A stretch of DNA of 64,000 nt from Rhodanobacter sp. C06 (lineage in GTDB: Bacteria; Pseudomonadota; Gammaproteobacteria; Xanthomonadales; Rhodanobacteraceae): positions 1-64,000 of the forward strand of contig NZ_MUNP01000030.1 in NCBI RefSeq assembly GCF_002001105.1, written 5' to 3'. The position numbers and the translations under genes are program-made. Under the pieces are notes generated by a model. It saw nothing but the letters and a program-made list of their open reading frames with translations. It made no database searches and was not told the DNA's origin. Shown piece after piece: positions 9,192-17,923 of the stretch. How positions within the stretch are numbered: the stretch's first letter is position 1; each line of letters begins with the position of its first letter.

Positions 9192-9971
9192 ATGCCTGAC
9201 ACCCGAATCCCTTCCGACAACGATGATCGCCACGTGCGCGGCCCGCTGGCGCTGGGCCTGCTGGCCCTGCTCGGCCTCGTGTTGTTTGCCAGCTTCGTGG
9301 CGCTGGGCACTTGGCAGGTGCACCGGCTGGCGTGGAAGACGGCGCTGATCGCCCATGTCGACGAGCGCGTGCATGCGGCGCCCGTGCCAGCGCCGGGTCC
9401 GGCGGACTGGGCCGGCGTCACGGCGGCCAACGCCGAATACCGCCACGTTCGGCTCAGCGGCACTTGGCTCGGCGGCCGACAGACGCGGGTGTGGACGGCC
9501 ACCGACGCCGGCAGCGGTTACTGGATCCTCACCCCGCTGCGCCGCGACGACGGCAGCATCGTGCTGGTGAACCGCGGCTTTGCGCCGGCGGGGTGGTGTG
9601 ACCTCAAGGGTCATTGCCCGGCGCCGCCGACTGGTGAAGTCACGGTCACCGGCCTGCTGCGGATCAGCGAACCGTCCGGCCTGTTCCGCCACAACGCCCC
9701 CGCCAGCGACACCTGGTACACCCGCGACGTGGCGGCGATCGCGAAGGCGCGTGGCTTGGCGGACGTGGCGCCATACTTCGTGGATGCCGATGTATCCAGC
9801 GGTACAACCTGGCCGCGTGGTGGCATGACGGTGATCCACTTCCCCAACCACCACCTCAACTACCTGATCACCTGGTACGTGCTGGCGCTGATGGTGCTCG
9901 GGGCAGCAGGCTACGTGGCGCGCGACGAATACCGGCTGCGGCATCGGCGACGGCTCAAAGGCCCCGGTTGA
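9192..9971 (+). CDS. SURF1 family cytochrome oxidase assembly protein
   Basis: A 259-residue protein with the SURF1 layout: one N-terminal membrane helix (LALGLLALLGLVLFASFVAL) followed by GTWQVHRLAWK, a periplasmic domain with YRHVRLSGTW, the conserved VLVNRGFAPAGW, and a final helix after HFPNHHLNYLITWY. SURF1 proteins help insert heme into subunit I of heme-copper oxidases. Its position next to the cyo operon suggests it serves the bo3 oxidase. ATG at 9192 was chosen; another ATG at 9171 is in frame and neither has a clear ribosome binding site. Confidence 0.9.
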   Translation: MPDTRIPSDNDDRHVRGPLALGLLALLGLVLFASFVALGTWQVHRLAWKTALIAHVDERVHAAPVPAPGPADWAGVTAANAEYRHVRLSGTWLGGRQTRVWTATDAGSGYWILTPLRRDDGSIVLVNRGFAPAGWCDLKGHCPAPPTGEVTVTGLLRISEPSGLFRHNAPASDTWYTRDVAAIAKARGLADVAPYFVDADVSSGTTWPRGGMTVIHFPNHHLNYLITWYVLALMVLGAAGYVARDEYRLRHRRRLKGPG

Positions 9972-10309
9972 CCGGGAGCGATTGTCTCCCGATGCACGAA
10001 GAGTGGTGGTAGGACGCCAACTCCAATGACGGCAGGGCTCTGCAAAGAACACACTCGCTGCGGAATGCGGGGCTGATGGATCTAATCACCATGCCGCCAT
10101 GCACGCAGTTGCAAGCTTCAGCAGGCCAAGGCGGAGCAGTCGCGACGACGATCGTGCAATTGTGTGTGGCGACAGGCAGAAGCGGGGGACATCGCTGTCT
10201 CTCCGCGACTTGGGCGCCCCGAGCGTTGCGAGTCGTCGTTGCTGCCGAGCGCGTGCGATGACCGAGTCATCGGCACGCAACCCTGGATCAACATACTCAA
10301 GATGGAAGA
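9972..10309. other. Convergent intergenic region, nothing recognised
   Basis: A gap of 338 bases between the SURF1 stop and the stop of the methyltransferase on the opposite strand. Short open frames here resemble no known protein and have poor start contexts. No clear terminator hairpin was found. Confidence 0.4.
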
Positions 10310-11122
10310 TCAGGGGTCGCTCTTGGTTTTGCGACTGACCCGCGCGGAGAGGGGCACCGACCATTTTTGGGGCCAGTAAATGCCGTGGCGCAGATCGGAC
10401 CCGCTATAGATGGTGATTTCATCGAAACCGGCTCTTGTCAGCTCATCCAGCATCGACGATTCAGAAAAAACCCGCATTTCCAGCGTGCTCCCGGGGCCGC
10501 CGTGGAAAATAAGGTCATCGAAATACTGCACCCTCCCGTCGCGCGTCGTGTTCTTCAGCTGATAACCCTTGGGCGTTTTCGTTATGGAATAGTCGTTCAG
10601 ATCGGGAAAGTGTTCCTGTGTTGGAACCATCTCCTCGCCCGGGTGGCTGAACGGGACGGAGAAAATGAAGGCGCCGCCGGGCTTCAGTAGCTTTTTCGCA
10701 TTTTCGAAGGCACGCGAAACCGGTGGCTCGACATGTTCGAATACGTCGGTGGAAACGACGAAATCCAGTGTCCCTTCCATGGATGGTTCAATATTGGTGA
10801 TGTCGAGATGTGGCGCCTGGTGGTAATAAGTATTTTTGTAGGCTAGCCGATGGGCCAGCGGAATGGCATAGCCATCCCAGCAGCTCATGCCTATGCCGAC
10901 AATATCAGGGCGTGGAGGGTTGATTTGCGAAATGCTCAGGCTGCGCCCGAACAATTCAGTTGTGAGAATCTGGATGATGGAGCGCATCCGGACCGTGGAG
11001 CCACATTTGCCGCACGTCGAAGCTTCACGAGTTAGTTCGCTTAAAGCCACCTCGTTCTGCATGTCGCAAATATTGCAATGGAAAGCGAATGGCTCGTCAG
11101 GGCGGTGATGCGCTGCTGTCAT
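10310..11122 (-). CDS. Class I SAM-dependent methyltransferase with zinc-ribbon-like N-terminus
   Basis: A 270-residue protein. Residues 16-40 carry two CxxC pairs (C16/C19, C37/C40), which looks like a small zinc ribbon. The Rossmann-type methyltransferase part follows: GIGMSCWDGYAIPLAHRL at the cofactor loop, LDFVVSTDVFEHVEPP (typical acidic motif IV region) and KKLLKPGGAFIFSVPFSHPG (post-I loop). Such proteins often modify sugars near LPS clusters, but the target is unknown. ATG at 11122 with an AAGGGG stretch ten bases upstream was chosen over a TTG two codons earlier. Coding sequence is visibly richer in A/T than its neighbours, suggesting acquisition. Confidence 0.8.
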   Translation of the reverse strand: MTAAHHRPDEPFAFHCNICDMQNEVALSELTREASTCGKCGSTVRMRSIIQILTTELFGRSLSISQINPPRPDIVGIGMSCWDGYAIPLAHRLAYKNTYYHQAPHLDITNIEPSMEGTLDFVVSTDVFEHVEPPVSRAFENAKKLLKPGGAFIFSVPFSHPGEEMVPTQEHFPDLNDYSITKTPKGYQLKNTTRDGRVQYFDDLIFHGGPGSTLEMRVFSESSMLDELTRAGFDEITIYSGSDLRHGIYWPQKWSVPLSARVSRKTKSDP

Positions 11123-11489
11123 GTTCAATGTACCCCTTACCCTCTATGGTGCTCTATGGTGCTGAACCATGATGGTCGCATGGTTTTATGGCCGTACTTC
11201 GAGATTCTGGCTGTGCGGTTGTGATCATGTCAACGACCATGAACTGCACACGTACCCAACTGGACTGCCACTGGCCATTTTCGTTGAGCAACCTGGCAAG
11301 AAGGGAGCGCTTGCTCGTGTTGTATTGCTTCGTGGACTCAACGGTATGCGAGCCAAAACCAGATGTACGATCGATGCTGCCTTTCATGTGTTCAACCACC
11401 CACTTGCACATGTCACGACGTCACTTTTTGCAAAGTCCGTATGCTGAGTCGCCAAGGCCGGACTTGGTCGAGCCAGGAGCGGGATCGCG
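11123..11489. other. Intergenic region with short tandem repeat, no gene recognised
   Basis: A 367-base gap between the stop of xanB and the start of the methyltransferase, both on the minus strand. CTCTATGGTG is repeated in tandem near 11142-11161. Two overlapping short open frames on opposite strands (about 85-110 codons) have no recognisable features. A promoter for the methyltransferase should lie here but none stands out. Confidence 0.4.
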
Positions 11490-12902
11490 TCAGGCGCGAC
11501 CGTACACGTCGTCGTAGCGCACGATGTCGTCTTCGCCGAGGTAGCTGCCGGACTGCACCTCGATCAGCTCCAGCGCCACCTTGCCGGGGTTGCGCAGGCG
11601 GTGCTTGCTGCCGAGCGGGATGTAGGTGCTCTGGTTCTCGCCGAGCAGGAACACCTTGTCGTCGCAGGTGACCTCGGCGGTGCCGGAAACCACGATCCAG
11701 TGCTCGGCGCGATGGTGGTGCTTCTGCAGGCTGAGGCTGGCGCCGGGCTTCACCACGATGCGCTTCACCTGGAAACGTTCGCCCGCCTCCAGCGAGTCGT
11801 AGCTGCCCCAGGGGCGGTGCACCACGCGGTGGAAGGAGTGCTCGCTGCGGCCGGCGCGCTTGAGCTGTTCCACGATCTTTTTCACGTCCTGCGCGGCATC
11901 GCGATGCGCAACGAGGGTGGCATCGGGTGTGGTGACCACCACCAGATCGTCCACGCCCACGGTGGCGACGAGATGGCGGTCGTGCGAGCGCAGCAGCGAG
12001 TTGCGCGTGTTCACCGCGAGCGTGTCGCCTTCGCGCAGGTTGCCGTCGGCATCACGCTCGCCGGCCAGCCACAACGCCGACCAGGAGCCGATGTCGCTCC
12101 AGCCGCAGCTCACCGGCACCACTGCGGCGCGCGTGGTCTTTTCCATCACCGCGTAGTCGATGGAATCCTCCGGCACCTTGGCGAAAGCGTCCTTGTCCAC
12201 GCGCACGAAGTCGAGGTCGGCATGGGCGGCGGCATGCGCGGCGCGCACGGCGGCCAGCATCGCGGGCGCGTGCGCCGCCAGCTCTTCGAGATAGCGGTCG
12301 GCGCGGAACAGGAACATGCCGGAGTTCCAGTCGTAGCCGCCATCGGCGAGATACCCCTCGGCGGTGGCGAGGTCGGGTTTCTCCACGAAACGTTCGACGC
12401 GGAACGCGCCTTCGCCCAGCGCCTCGCCGCGGCGGATGTAGCCGAAGCCGGTCTCGGCGCGGTCCGGGCGGATGCCGAAGGTGGCCAGCCAGCCCTGCCT
12501 GGCCAGTGGCAGCGCTTGCGTTACGGCTGCGGTGAAAGCGGCGGTTTCAGTGATCAAATGGTCGGCGGGCAGCACCAGCAGCAGCGACTCGGGGTCGCGC
12601 TTCAACGCCTCCAGCGCGCCCAGCGCGATCGCCGGCGCGGTGTTGCGTGCCAGCGGCTCCAGCACCACGGTGCCGCCTTCGATGCCGGCTTCCAGCAACT
12701 GCTCGGCGGCAAGAAAGCGGTGGTCCTCGCTGGCCACCACGATCGGCGCCGCCACCTCGGGCAGGGCGCGCGTGCGCGCGACGGTCTGCTGGAACAGCGT
12801 GCCGTGGCCGGCCAGCGACAGGAACTGCTTGGGCAGGTTCCGGCGCGAGACGGGCCACAACCGGGTGCCGCTGCCGCCGCTGAGGATCAGGGGAATGAGC
12901 AT
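11490..12902 (-). CDS. xanB: Bifunctional mannose-6-phosphate isomerase / mannose-1-phosphate guanylyltransferase
   Basis: A 470-residue bifunctional enzyme of the XanB/AlgA/ManC type-II PMI-GMP family. It isomerises fructose-6-P to mannose-6-P and makes GDP-mannose from mannose-1-P and GTP. The N-terminal nucleotidyltransferase has GGSGTRLWPVSR at residues 9-20 and FVEKPDLATAEGYL. The C-terminal cupin isomerase carries RPWGSYDSLEAGERFQVK, a histidine cluster HHHRAEHWIVVSGTAEV and YIPLGSKHRLRNPG. Length matches the family. It ends the minus-strand block after rfbD, separated by 114 bases that contain a palindromic repeat. No phosphomannomutase (xanA) gene is in the window. Confidence 0.95.
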   Translation of the reverse strand: MLIPLILSGGSGTRLWPVSRRNLPKQFLSLAGHGTLFQQTVARTRALPEVAAPIVVASEDHRFLAAEQLLEAGIEGGTVVLEPLARNTAPAIALGALEALKRDPESLLLVLPADHLITETAAFTAAVTQALPLARQGWLATFGIRPDRAETGFGYIRRGEALGEGAFRVERFVEKPDLATAEGYLADGGYDWNSGMFLFRADRYLEELAAHAPAMLAAVRAAHAAAHADLDFVRVDKDAFAKVPEDSIDYAVMEKTTRAAVVPVSCGWSDIGSWSALWLAGERDADGNLREGDTLAVNTRNSLLRSHDRHLVATVGVDDLVVVTTPDATLVAHRDAAQDVKKIVEQLKRAGRSEHSFHRVVHRPWGSYDSLEAGERFQVKRIVVKPGASLSLQKHHHRAEHWIVVSGTAEVTCDDKVFLLGENQSTYIPLGSKHRLRNPGKVALELIEVQSGSYLGEDDIVRYDDVYGRA

Positions 12903-12944
12903 GGTGGATCGACCTTTGTTTGCCTGCGTTTCGCGGCTTGCCGC

Positions 12945-13007
12945 AGGAGCGCACCCTGTGCGCGAATGAACTCGCGAAGAGCGTCATCGCGCACAGGGTG
13001 CGCTCCT
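12945..13007. repeat. REP-like palindromic element
   Basis: Two perfect 21-base inverted arms (12945-12965 and 12987-13007) begin AGGAGCGCACCCTGTG and end in the complementary TGCGCTCCT, separated by 21 bases. The same arms occur at 62125-62189, and a related element at 49574-49627. Intergenic GTAGGAGC palindromes are common in Xanthomonadales. It may act as an attenuating or RNA-stabilising hairpin between rfbD and xanB. Confidence 0.85.
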
Positions 13008-13016
13008 AGAGAGATG

Positions 13017-13952
13017 TCAGGCGCGCTGGTGCACGAGCGCATCCAGCACGTCGTTCAAGCCGCTTTGCCAATCGGGCAAAGCATAGCCGAAGCGCTGCTG
13101 GAAGCCGGTGTTGTCCAGCACCGACCAAGCCGGTCGTTTGGCTGGCGTGGGGTAGTCGGCAGTGGTGATTGCCGCCACGCGCGGAGCGCGCGCGATCAAC
13201 CCGCGCTCGACGGCGCCGGCGAAGATCGCCTCGGCGAAGCCGTGCCAACTGGTGTGGCCGCTGGCGACCAGATGGTGGGTGCCCTCCAGCTCACGACGTT
13301 GCGTGGCGTCGGCAGCTTGCCAGGCATCGAGCGCGGCCAGCGTGCCGGCCACGATCAGTGCCGTACTGGTGGGTGCGCCGACCTGGTCGGCCACCACGCG
13401 CAGCTCGTCGCGCTCGGCGCCCACGCGCAGCATGGTGCGCAGGAAGTTCTGGCCGTGCGGCGCATATACCCAGGCGGTACGGAAGATGAAATGCGCAGCC
13501 CCGCTGCTGCGCAACGCCTGCTCGCCGGCGAGCTTGCTGCGGCCGTAGGCGCCCAGCGGCGCGGTGGGCGCGTCGACGGGGTAAGGTACGGTGGCCGCGC
13601 CGTCGAACACGTAGTCGGTGGAGTAGTGGATCACCAGCGCGCCGTGCGCGGCAGCCCAGCGACTGAGCACGCCCACGGCTTCGCCGTTGACGCGGGTGGC
13701 CAGTGACTCTTCCTGTTCGGCGCGATCCACCGCGGTGTAGGCGGCAGCGTTGACGATCACGTCGGGGCACAGACGGTCGAGCAGGGTGGGCAAGCTGTCC
13801 GGTACGGCGAGATCGGCGGTCCCGATGGTCGCGCCATCAAAGCGGTTGCCGTCGCGGCTGGCAGTGACGAGTTCGCCACGCATCGCCAGTCCGCCATCCT
13901 CGACAAAGCTGCGGCCGAGCTGGCCGTTGGCACCGAGCAACAGGGTTTTCAT
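13017..13952 (-). CDS. rfbD: dTDP-4-dehydrorhamnose reductase (RmlD)
   Basis: A 311-residue NAD(P)-dependent short-chain dehydrogenase that carries out the last step to dTDP-L-rhamnose. The N-terminal GANGQLGRSF (residues 8-17) binds the cofactor, DVIVNAAAYTAVDRAE is the family signature, and the catalytic Tyr-xxx-Lys is in YGRSKLAGEQAL. HYSTDYVFDG is also typical. It follows rfbC after about 115 bases that contain an imperfect repeated palindrome, and it precedes xanB. Confidence 0.95.
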   Translation of the reverse strand: MKTLLLGANGQLGRSFVEDGGLAMRGELVTASRDGNRFDGATIGTADLAVPDSLPTLLDRLCPDVIVNAAAYTAVDRAEQEESLATRVNGEAVGVLSRWAAAHGALVIHYSTDYVFDGAATVPYPVDAPTAPLGAYGRSKLAGEQALRSSGAAHFIFRTAWVYAPHGQNFLRTMLRVGAERDELRVVADQVGAPTSTALIVAGTLAALDAWQAADATQRRELEGTHHLVASGHTSWHGFAEAIFAGAVERGLIARAPRVAAITTADYPTPAKRPAWSVLDNTGFQQRFGYALPDWQSGLNDVLDALVHQRA

Positions 13953-13971
13953 GTTTACCTCAAACCATCAT

Positions 13972-14054
13972 CGTCATCCCCGCGCAAGCGGGGATCTCGT
14001 GCCTTGGCGTCGCCAAGCATTGCAGGCACTGGATCCCGGCCTTCGCTGGGATGA
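13972..14054. repeat. Dispersed imperfect palindrome (GTCATCCC / GGGATGA type)
   Basis: The segment runs from GTCATCCCCGCGCAAGCGGG through CAGGCACTGGATCCCGG to CTTCGCTGGGATGAT. The outer arms pair imperfectly. This is a widespread intergenic repeat style in proteobacteria. It lies between rfbC and rfbD and could form a hairpin in the transcript. Confidence 0.6.
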
Positions 14055-14067
14055 TGGGCAAGAAAGC

Positions 14068-14625
14068 CTAGGCCGTGTACACCGGCAAGCGCTCTGCAGG
14101 CACCTCGGCCAGCAGCGGCGTCTTGCCATCCTTGTCCGACAGCAGCGGCTCGCTGATCGGCCAGTCGATGCCCAGTGCCGCATCGTTCCAGCGGATGCCG
14201 GCATCGGCCTTGGGGTCGTACAGCGCGGTGCACTGGTAGCTGAAGGTAGCGAACTCGGAGACCACGCAGAAGCCGTGCGCGAAACCTTCCGGCACCCAGA
14301 AGTGGCGGTGATTCTCCGCAGTAAGCATCACGCCGACCGATTGCCCGAACGTGGGCGAGCCGTGGCGGATGTCCACCGCCACGTCGTACACCTCGCCCTC
14401 CAGCACGCTGACCAGCTTGCCCTGCGGGTTCGGCCACTGATAGTGGAGGCCGCGCAGCACGCCGCGCGCGGAGCGCGACACGTTGGACTGCACGAACACA
14501 TGGTCGATGCCGGCCTCGCGGTACTTCGCCTCGTTGTAGCTCTCGTAGAAGAAACCGCGGGCGTCGCCGAACACCTGGGGTTCGATCACGAGCGTGCCGG
14601 GCAGGCGGGTCTGGATCACTTTCAT
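14068..14625 (-). CDS. rfbC: dTDP-4-dehydrorhamnose 3,5-epimerase (RmlC)
   Basis: A 185-residue cupin-fold epimerase that inverts C3 and C5 of dTDP-4-keto-6-deoxyglucose. Signature stretches are [20 protein letters not shown] (with the catalytic histidine), [16 protein letters not shown], and [15 protein letters not shown]. The ATG at 14625 overlaps the rfbA stop by four bases. Length is normal for RmlC. Confidence 0.96.
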   Translation of the reverse strand: MKVIQTRLPGTLVIEPQVFGDARGFFYESYNEAKYREAGIDHVFVQSNVSRSARGVLRGLHYQWPNPQGKLVSVLEGEVYDVAVDIRHGSPTFGQSVGVMLTAENHRHFWVPEGFAHGFCVVSEFATFSYQCTALYDPKADAGIRWNDAALGIDWPISEPLLSDKDGKTPLLAEVPAERLPVYTA

Positions 14626-15506
14626 CGCACGGGGCCTTGCGTGGTCAGCTGCTGCAGATACTGGCCGTAGCCGGTCTTGGCCAGCGGTGCGGCCAGCGCC
14701 AGCAGCTGTTCGCCGTTGATCCAGTCATTCAAGTAGGCGATCTCCTCGGGGCAGCAGACCTTGAGACCCTGGCGGTTCTCGATGGTCTCGATGTAGTTGC
14801 CCGCCTCCATCAGCGACTCGTGGGTGCCGGTGTCCAGCCAAGCGAAGCCGCGGCCGAGCTGTTCCAGGTGCAGCGAACCGTCGTCGAGGTAGCAGCGGTT
14901 GAGGTCGGTGATCTCCAGTTCGCCGCGCGGCGAAGGCTTCAGCGCCGCGGCGTAGTCGCAGACGCGGGCGTCGTAGAAGTACAGGCCGGTGACGGCGTAG
15001 TGCGACTTCGGCTGGGCGGGTTTTTCCTCCAGCCCGATCACGCGGCCCGAAGCGTCGAACTCGGCCACGCCGTAGCGCTCCGGATCCTTCACCCAGTAGC
15101 CGAACACGGTGGCGCCGTGGTCGCGCGCGACGGCGCGCTTCAGTCGCTCGGTAAAGCCGTGGCCGTAGAAGATGTTGTCACCCAGCACCAGGCAGCTGGG
15201 CTGGCCGGCGATGAAGTCGCGACCGATGGTGAAAGCCTGCGCCAGTCCGTCCGGCGAGGGCTGCACGGCATAGCTGATCTCGATGCCCCACTGCGAGCCG
15301 TCGCCCAGCAGGCGCTGGAACATCGCCTGCTCGTGCGGGGTGTTGATCACCAGCACCTCGCGGATGCCGGCCAGCATCAGCGTGGCCAGCGGGTAGTAGA
15401 TCATCGGTTTGTCGTACACCGGCAGCAGCTGCTTACTCACCGCGCGGGTGATCGGGTGCAGCCGGGTGCCGGAACCGCCGGCGAGAATGATGCCTTTCGT
15501 GCTCAT
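14622..15506 (-). CDS. rfbA: Glucose-1-phosphate thymidylyltransferase (RmlA)
   Basis: A 294-residue enzyme that joins dTTP and glucose-1-phosphate to dTDP-glucose, the entry step of the dTDP-sugar pathway. It shows [19 protein letters not shown] near the N-terminus, [25 protein letters not shown] and [23 protein letters not shown] at 15506 gives the standard N-terminus [11 protein letters not shown] and overlaps the rfbB stop by four bases. Its product also feeds the aminotransferase at 43132-44265 through the rfbB intermediate. Confidence 0.96.
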   Translation of the reverse strand: MSTKGIILAGGSGTRLHPITRAVSKQLLPVYDKPMIYYPLATLMLAGIREVLVINTPHEQAMFQRLLGDGSQWGIEISYAVQPSPDGLAQAFTIGRDFIAGQPSCLVLGDNIFYGHGFTERLKRAVARDHGATVFGYWVKDPERYGVAEFDASGRVIGLEEKPAQPKSHYAVTGLYFYDARVCDYAAALKPSPRGELEITDLNRCYLDDGSLHLEQLGRGFAWLDTGTHESLMEAGNYIETIENRQGLKVCCPEEIAYLNDWINGEQLLALAAPLAKTGYGQYLQQLTTQGPVR

Positions 15507-16552
15507 GCGCCCAGCCTCTCCATGCGGTAGCTGCCATCCAGCACGCGTTGCACCCACGGCTGGTTGGCGAGGTACCAGTCCACCGTGGCGGCGATGCCGG
15601 TTTCGAAGGTCTGCGAGGGCTTCCAGCCCAGCTCGCGCTGCAGCTTGCTGGAGTCGATCGCGTAGCGGCGGTCGTGGCCGGGGCGGTCCTTCACGTAGGT
15701 GATCAGCGACTCGCGCTTGCGGCCATCGGCCAGCGGCCGGCGCGCGTCCAGCAGCGCGCAGATCGTCTTCACCACGGTGATGTTGGTGCGCTCGGCGTTG
15801 CCGCCCACGTTGTAGGTCTCGCCCATGCGGCCGGCTTCCAGCACACGGCGGATCGCCGAGCAGTGGTCGCCCACGAACAGCCAGTCGCGGATGTTCAGGC
15901 CGTCGCCGTAGACCGGCAGCGGTTCGCCGGCCAGCGCCTTCGCGGTGACCAGCGGGATGAGCTTTTCGGGGAACTGGAACGGCCCGTAGTTGTTCGAGCA
16001 GTTGGTGGTCAGCACCGGCAAACCATAGGTGTGGTGGAAGGCGCGCACCAGGTGGTCGGAGGCAGCCTTCGACGCTGAGTAGGGCGAGTTCGGCGCGTAC
16101 GGCGTGGTCTCGGTGAAGCTGCCGGTTTCGCCCAGCGAGCCGTAGACCTCGTCGGTGGAGACGTGCAGGAAGCGGAAATCATCGCGCGCGGCCCCTTCCA
16201 GGCCGCGCCAGTAGTCGCGGGCGCATTCCAGCAGGCCCAGCGTGCCCACCACGTTGGTCTGCACGAACTCGGCGGGGCGGTCGATGGAACGGTCCACGTG
16301 CGATTCGGCAGCGAAATTCACGATCGCGTCGGGCCGATGCTCGGCCAGCAGCTTCGATACCAAGGCACGGTCGCCGATATCGCCCTGCACGAACACCTGG
16401 CGACTGTTGTCGTCCAGCGTAGCCAGGGTGTTGAGGTTGCCCGCATAGGTGAGCTTGTCGAGGTTGACTACGGTGAGGCCGTCGGCTACCGCCTGCAGCA
16501 CGAAGTTCGCGCCAATGAAGCCGGCGCCGCCGGTGACGAGGAGGGTTTGCAT
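15503..16552 (-). CDS. rfbB: dTDP-glucose 4,6-dehydratase (RmlB)
   Basis: A 349-residue NAD-dependent extended SDR enzyme that makes dTDP-4-keto-6-deoxyglucose. [13 protein letters not shown] binds [15 protein letters not shown] and [12 protein letters not shown] are family signatures, and the catalytic [14 protein letters not shown] is intact. The ATG at 16552 ([11 protein letters not shown]) is preferred to an upstream extension. First gene of the minus-strand rfbBACD-xanB block, divergent from metB. Confidence 0.96.
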   Translation of the reverse strand: MQTLLVTGGAGFIGANFVLQAVADGLTVVNLDKLTYAGNLNTLATLDDNSRQVFVQGDIGDRALVSKLLAEHRPDAIVNFAAESHVDRSIDRPAEFVQTNVVGTLGLLECARDYWRGLEGAARDDFRFLHVSTDEVYGSLGETGSFTETTPYAPNSPYSASKAASDHLVRAFHHTYGLPVLTTNCSNNYGPFQFPEKLIPLVTAKALAGEPLPVYGDGLNIRDWLFVGDHCSAIRRVLEAGRMGETYNVGGNAERTNITVVKTICALLDARRPLADGRKRESLITYVKDRPGHDRRYAIDSSKLQRELGWKPSQTFETGIAATVDWYLANQPWVQRVLDGSYRMERLGA

Positions 16553-16735
16553 GGGGCGCGCGATCCGTGTGGCGACAAAGTTCCATTTTTGCATGCTCTT
16601 CCCGTGACTCAAATACGCCGGCAAGCGGCGCTCGAGGCTTGGTTAAGGCAAATGCCGGTCTCACGGGTACAATGCACGATCCTTTCACGCGGCAGCTGGT
16701 CATTGGCAGCTGTCGCCCAGCACGGTTGCTTGTCC
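16553..16735. promoter_or_regulatory. Divergent promoter region rfbB / metB
   Basis: The 183 bases between two divergent starts should contain both promoters. A plus-strand GGGTACAAT with hexamer TACAAT at 16668-16673 is a reasonable -10 for metB. A TTGGTT at 16639 is too far upstream (23 bases) to be a convincing -35. No clear candidate was seen for rfbB. Confidence 0.4.
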
Positions 16736-17902
16736 ATGCCCAAGAAGACGCCTGCCGCCAGCCACGGACTCGGAACCCGCGCGATCCACGCCGGCCAGCA
16801 TCCCGATCCCTCGACCGGCGCGATCATGACGCCGATCTACGCCACCTCCACCTACGTGCAGGAGAGCCCGGGCAAGCACAAGGGCTACGAGTACTCGCGC
16901 ACGCAGAATCCTACGCGCATGGCCTACGAGCGCTGCGTGGCGGATCTGGAAGGCGGCGTGGCCGGTTTCGCGTTCGCCTCCGGCTTGGCGGCCGCGGCCA
17001 CCACGCTGGACCTGCTGGATTCCGGCAGCCACGTGATCGCGATGGACGACCTCTACGGCGGCAGCTACCGTCTGTTCGAGCGGGTGCGCCGGCGCTCGGC
17101 GGGGCTGGATTTCAGCTTCATCGACCTGAACGACATGGCGGCGCTGAAGGCCGCGCTGAAGCCGAACACGCGGATGATCTGGGCCGAGACGCCCACCAAC
17201 CCGATGCTGAAGCTGGTCGACCTGGCCAAGGTCGCCGCGTTCGCGAAGAAGCACGGCCTGATCCTGGTGGTGGACAACACGTTCTGTTCGCCGATGGTGC
17301 AGCGGCCGCTGGAGTTCGGCGCGGACCTGGTGCTGCACTCGGCCACCAAGTACTTGAACGGCCACTCCGACATGGTGGGCGGCATCGTCGTCGCCAACAG
17401 CAAGGAACTGGCCGAGCATATGGGCTTCCTGCAGAACTCGGTGGGCGCCGTGGCCGGCCCGTTCGATGCCTTCCTCGCCATGCGCGGCCTGAAGACCCTG
17501 CACCTGCGCATGCGCCAGCACTGCGCCAGTGCGCTGGAACTGGCGGGCTGGCTGGACAAGCATCCGGCCGTCGAGCGGGTGATCTACCCCGGCCTGAAGA
17601 GCCACCCGCAGCATGCATTGGCGAAGCGCCAGATGCATGGCTTCGGCGGCATCATCAGCATCGAAGTCAAGAGCGGTTTGAAGAAGGCACGCCGCATGCT
17701 GGAGCGTTGCGAACTGTTCGCGCTGGCCGAATCGCTCGGTGGTGTGGAAAGCCTGATCGAGCACCCGGCCATCATGACCCACGCCTCGGTGCCGCCGGCG
17801 AACCGCAAGCGGCTGGGCATCAGCGATGCCTTGGTGCGACTGTCGGTGGGTGTGGAGGACATCGCCGACTTGCGTGCCGAGTTGGCCGGGGCATTGGGCT
17901 AA
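16736..17902 (+). CDS. metB: Cystathionine gamma-synthase/gamma-lyase family PLP enzyme
   Basis: A 388-residue enzyme of the Cys/Met metabolism PLP family. YEYSRTQNPTRMAYE, ASGLAAAATTLDLL, DNTFCSPMVQRPLEFGADLV and HSATKYLNGHSDMVGG (with the PLP-binding lysine) are intact. LGGVESLIEHPAIMTHASVP is the usual C-terminal signature. Whether it works as cystathionine synthase (methionine synthesis) or lyase cannot be settled from motifs. The symbol follows the Xanthomonas usage for the gene that borders the LPS cluster. wzm begins 21 bases downstream. Confidence 0.85.
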   Translation: MPKKTPAASHGLGTRAIHAGQHPDPSTGAIMTPIYATSTYVQESPGKHKGYEYSRTQNPTRMAYERCVADLEGGVAGFAFASGLAAAATTLDLLDSGSHVIAMDDLYGGSYRLFERVRRRSAGLDFSFIDLNDMAALKAALKPNTRMIWAETPTNPMLKLVDLAKVAAFAKKHGLILVVDNTFCSPMVQRPLEFGADLVLHSATKYLNGHSDMVGGIVVANSKELAEHMGFLQNSVGAVAGPFDAFLAMRGLKTLHLRMRQHCASALELAGWLDKHPAVERVIYPGLKSHPQHALAKRQMHGFGGIISIEVKSGLKKARRMLERCELFALAESLGGVESLIEHPAIMTHASVPPANRKRLGISDALVRLSVGVEDIADLRAELAGALG

Positions 17903-17923
17903 GGTCGGGGCGGGGGCAGTCAC

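Noticed and set aside
11154-11447. Small overlapping open frames on both strands as hypothetical genes
   Set aside because: No ribosome binding site of note, no recognisable feature, and mutually exclusive frames; treated as gene-free.
11601-13706. A long plus-strand open frame (701 codons) opposite xanB and rfbD
   Set aside because: It spans a palindromic repeat and an intergenic gap and has no recognisable domain; the minus-strand genes are certain.
16639-16673. TTGGTT and TACAAT as a complete metB promoter
   Set aside because: The 23-base spacing is too long for a sigma-70 promoter; only the -10 was kept as a weak candidate.
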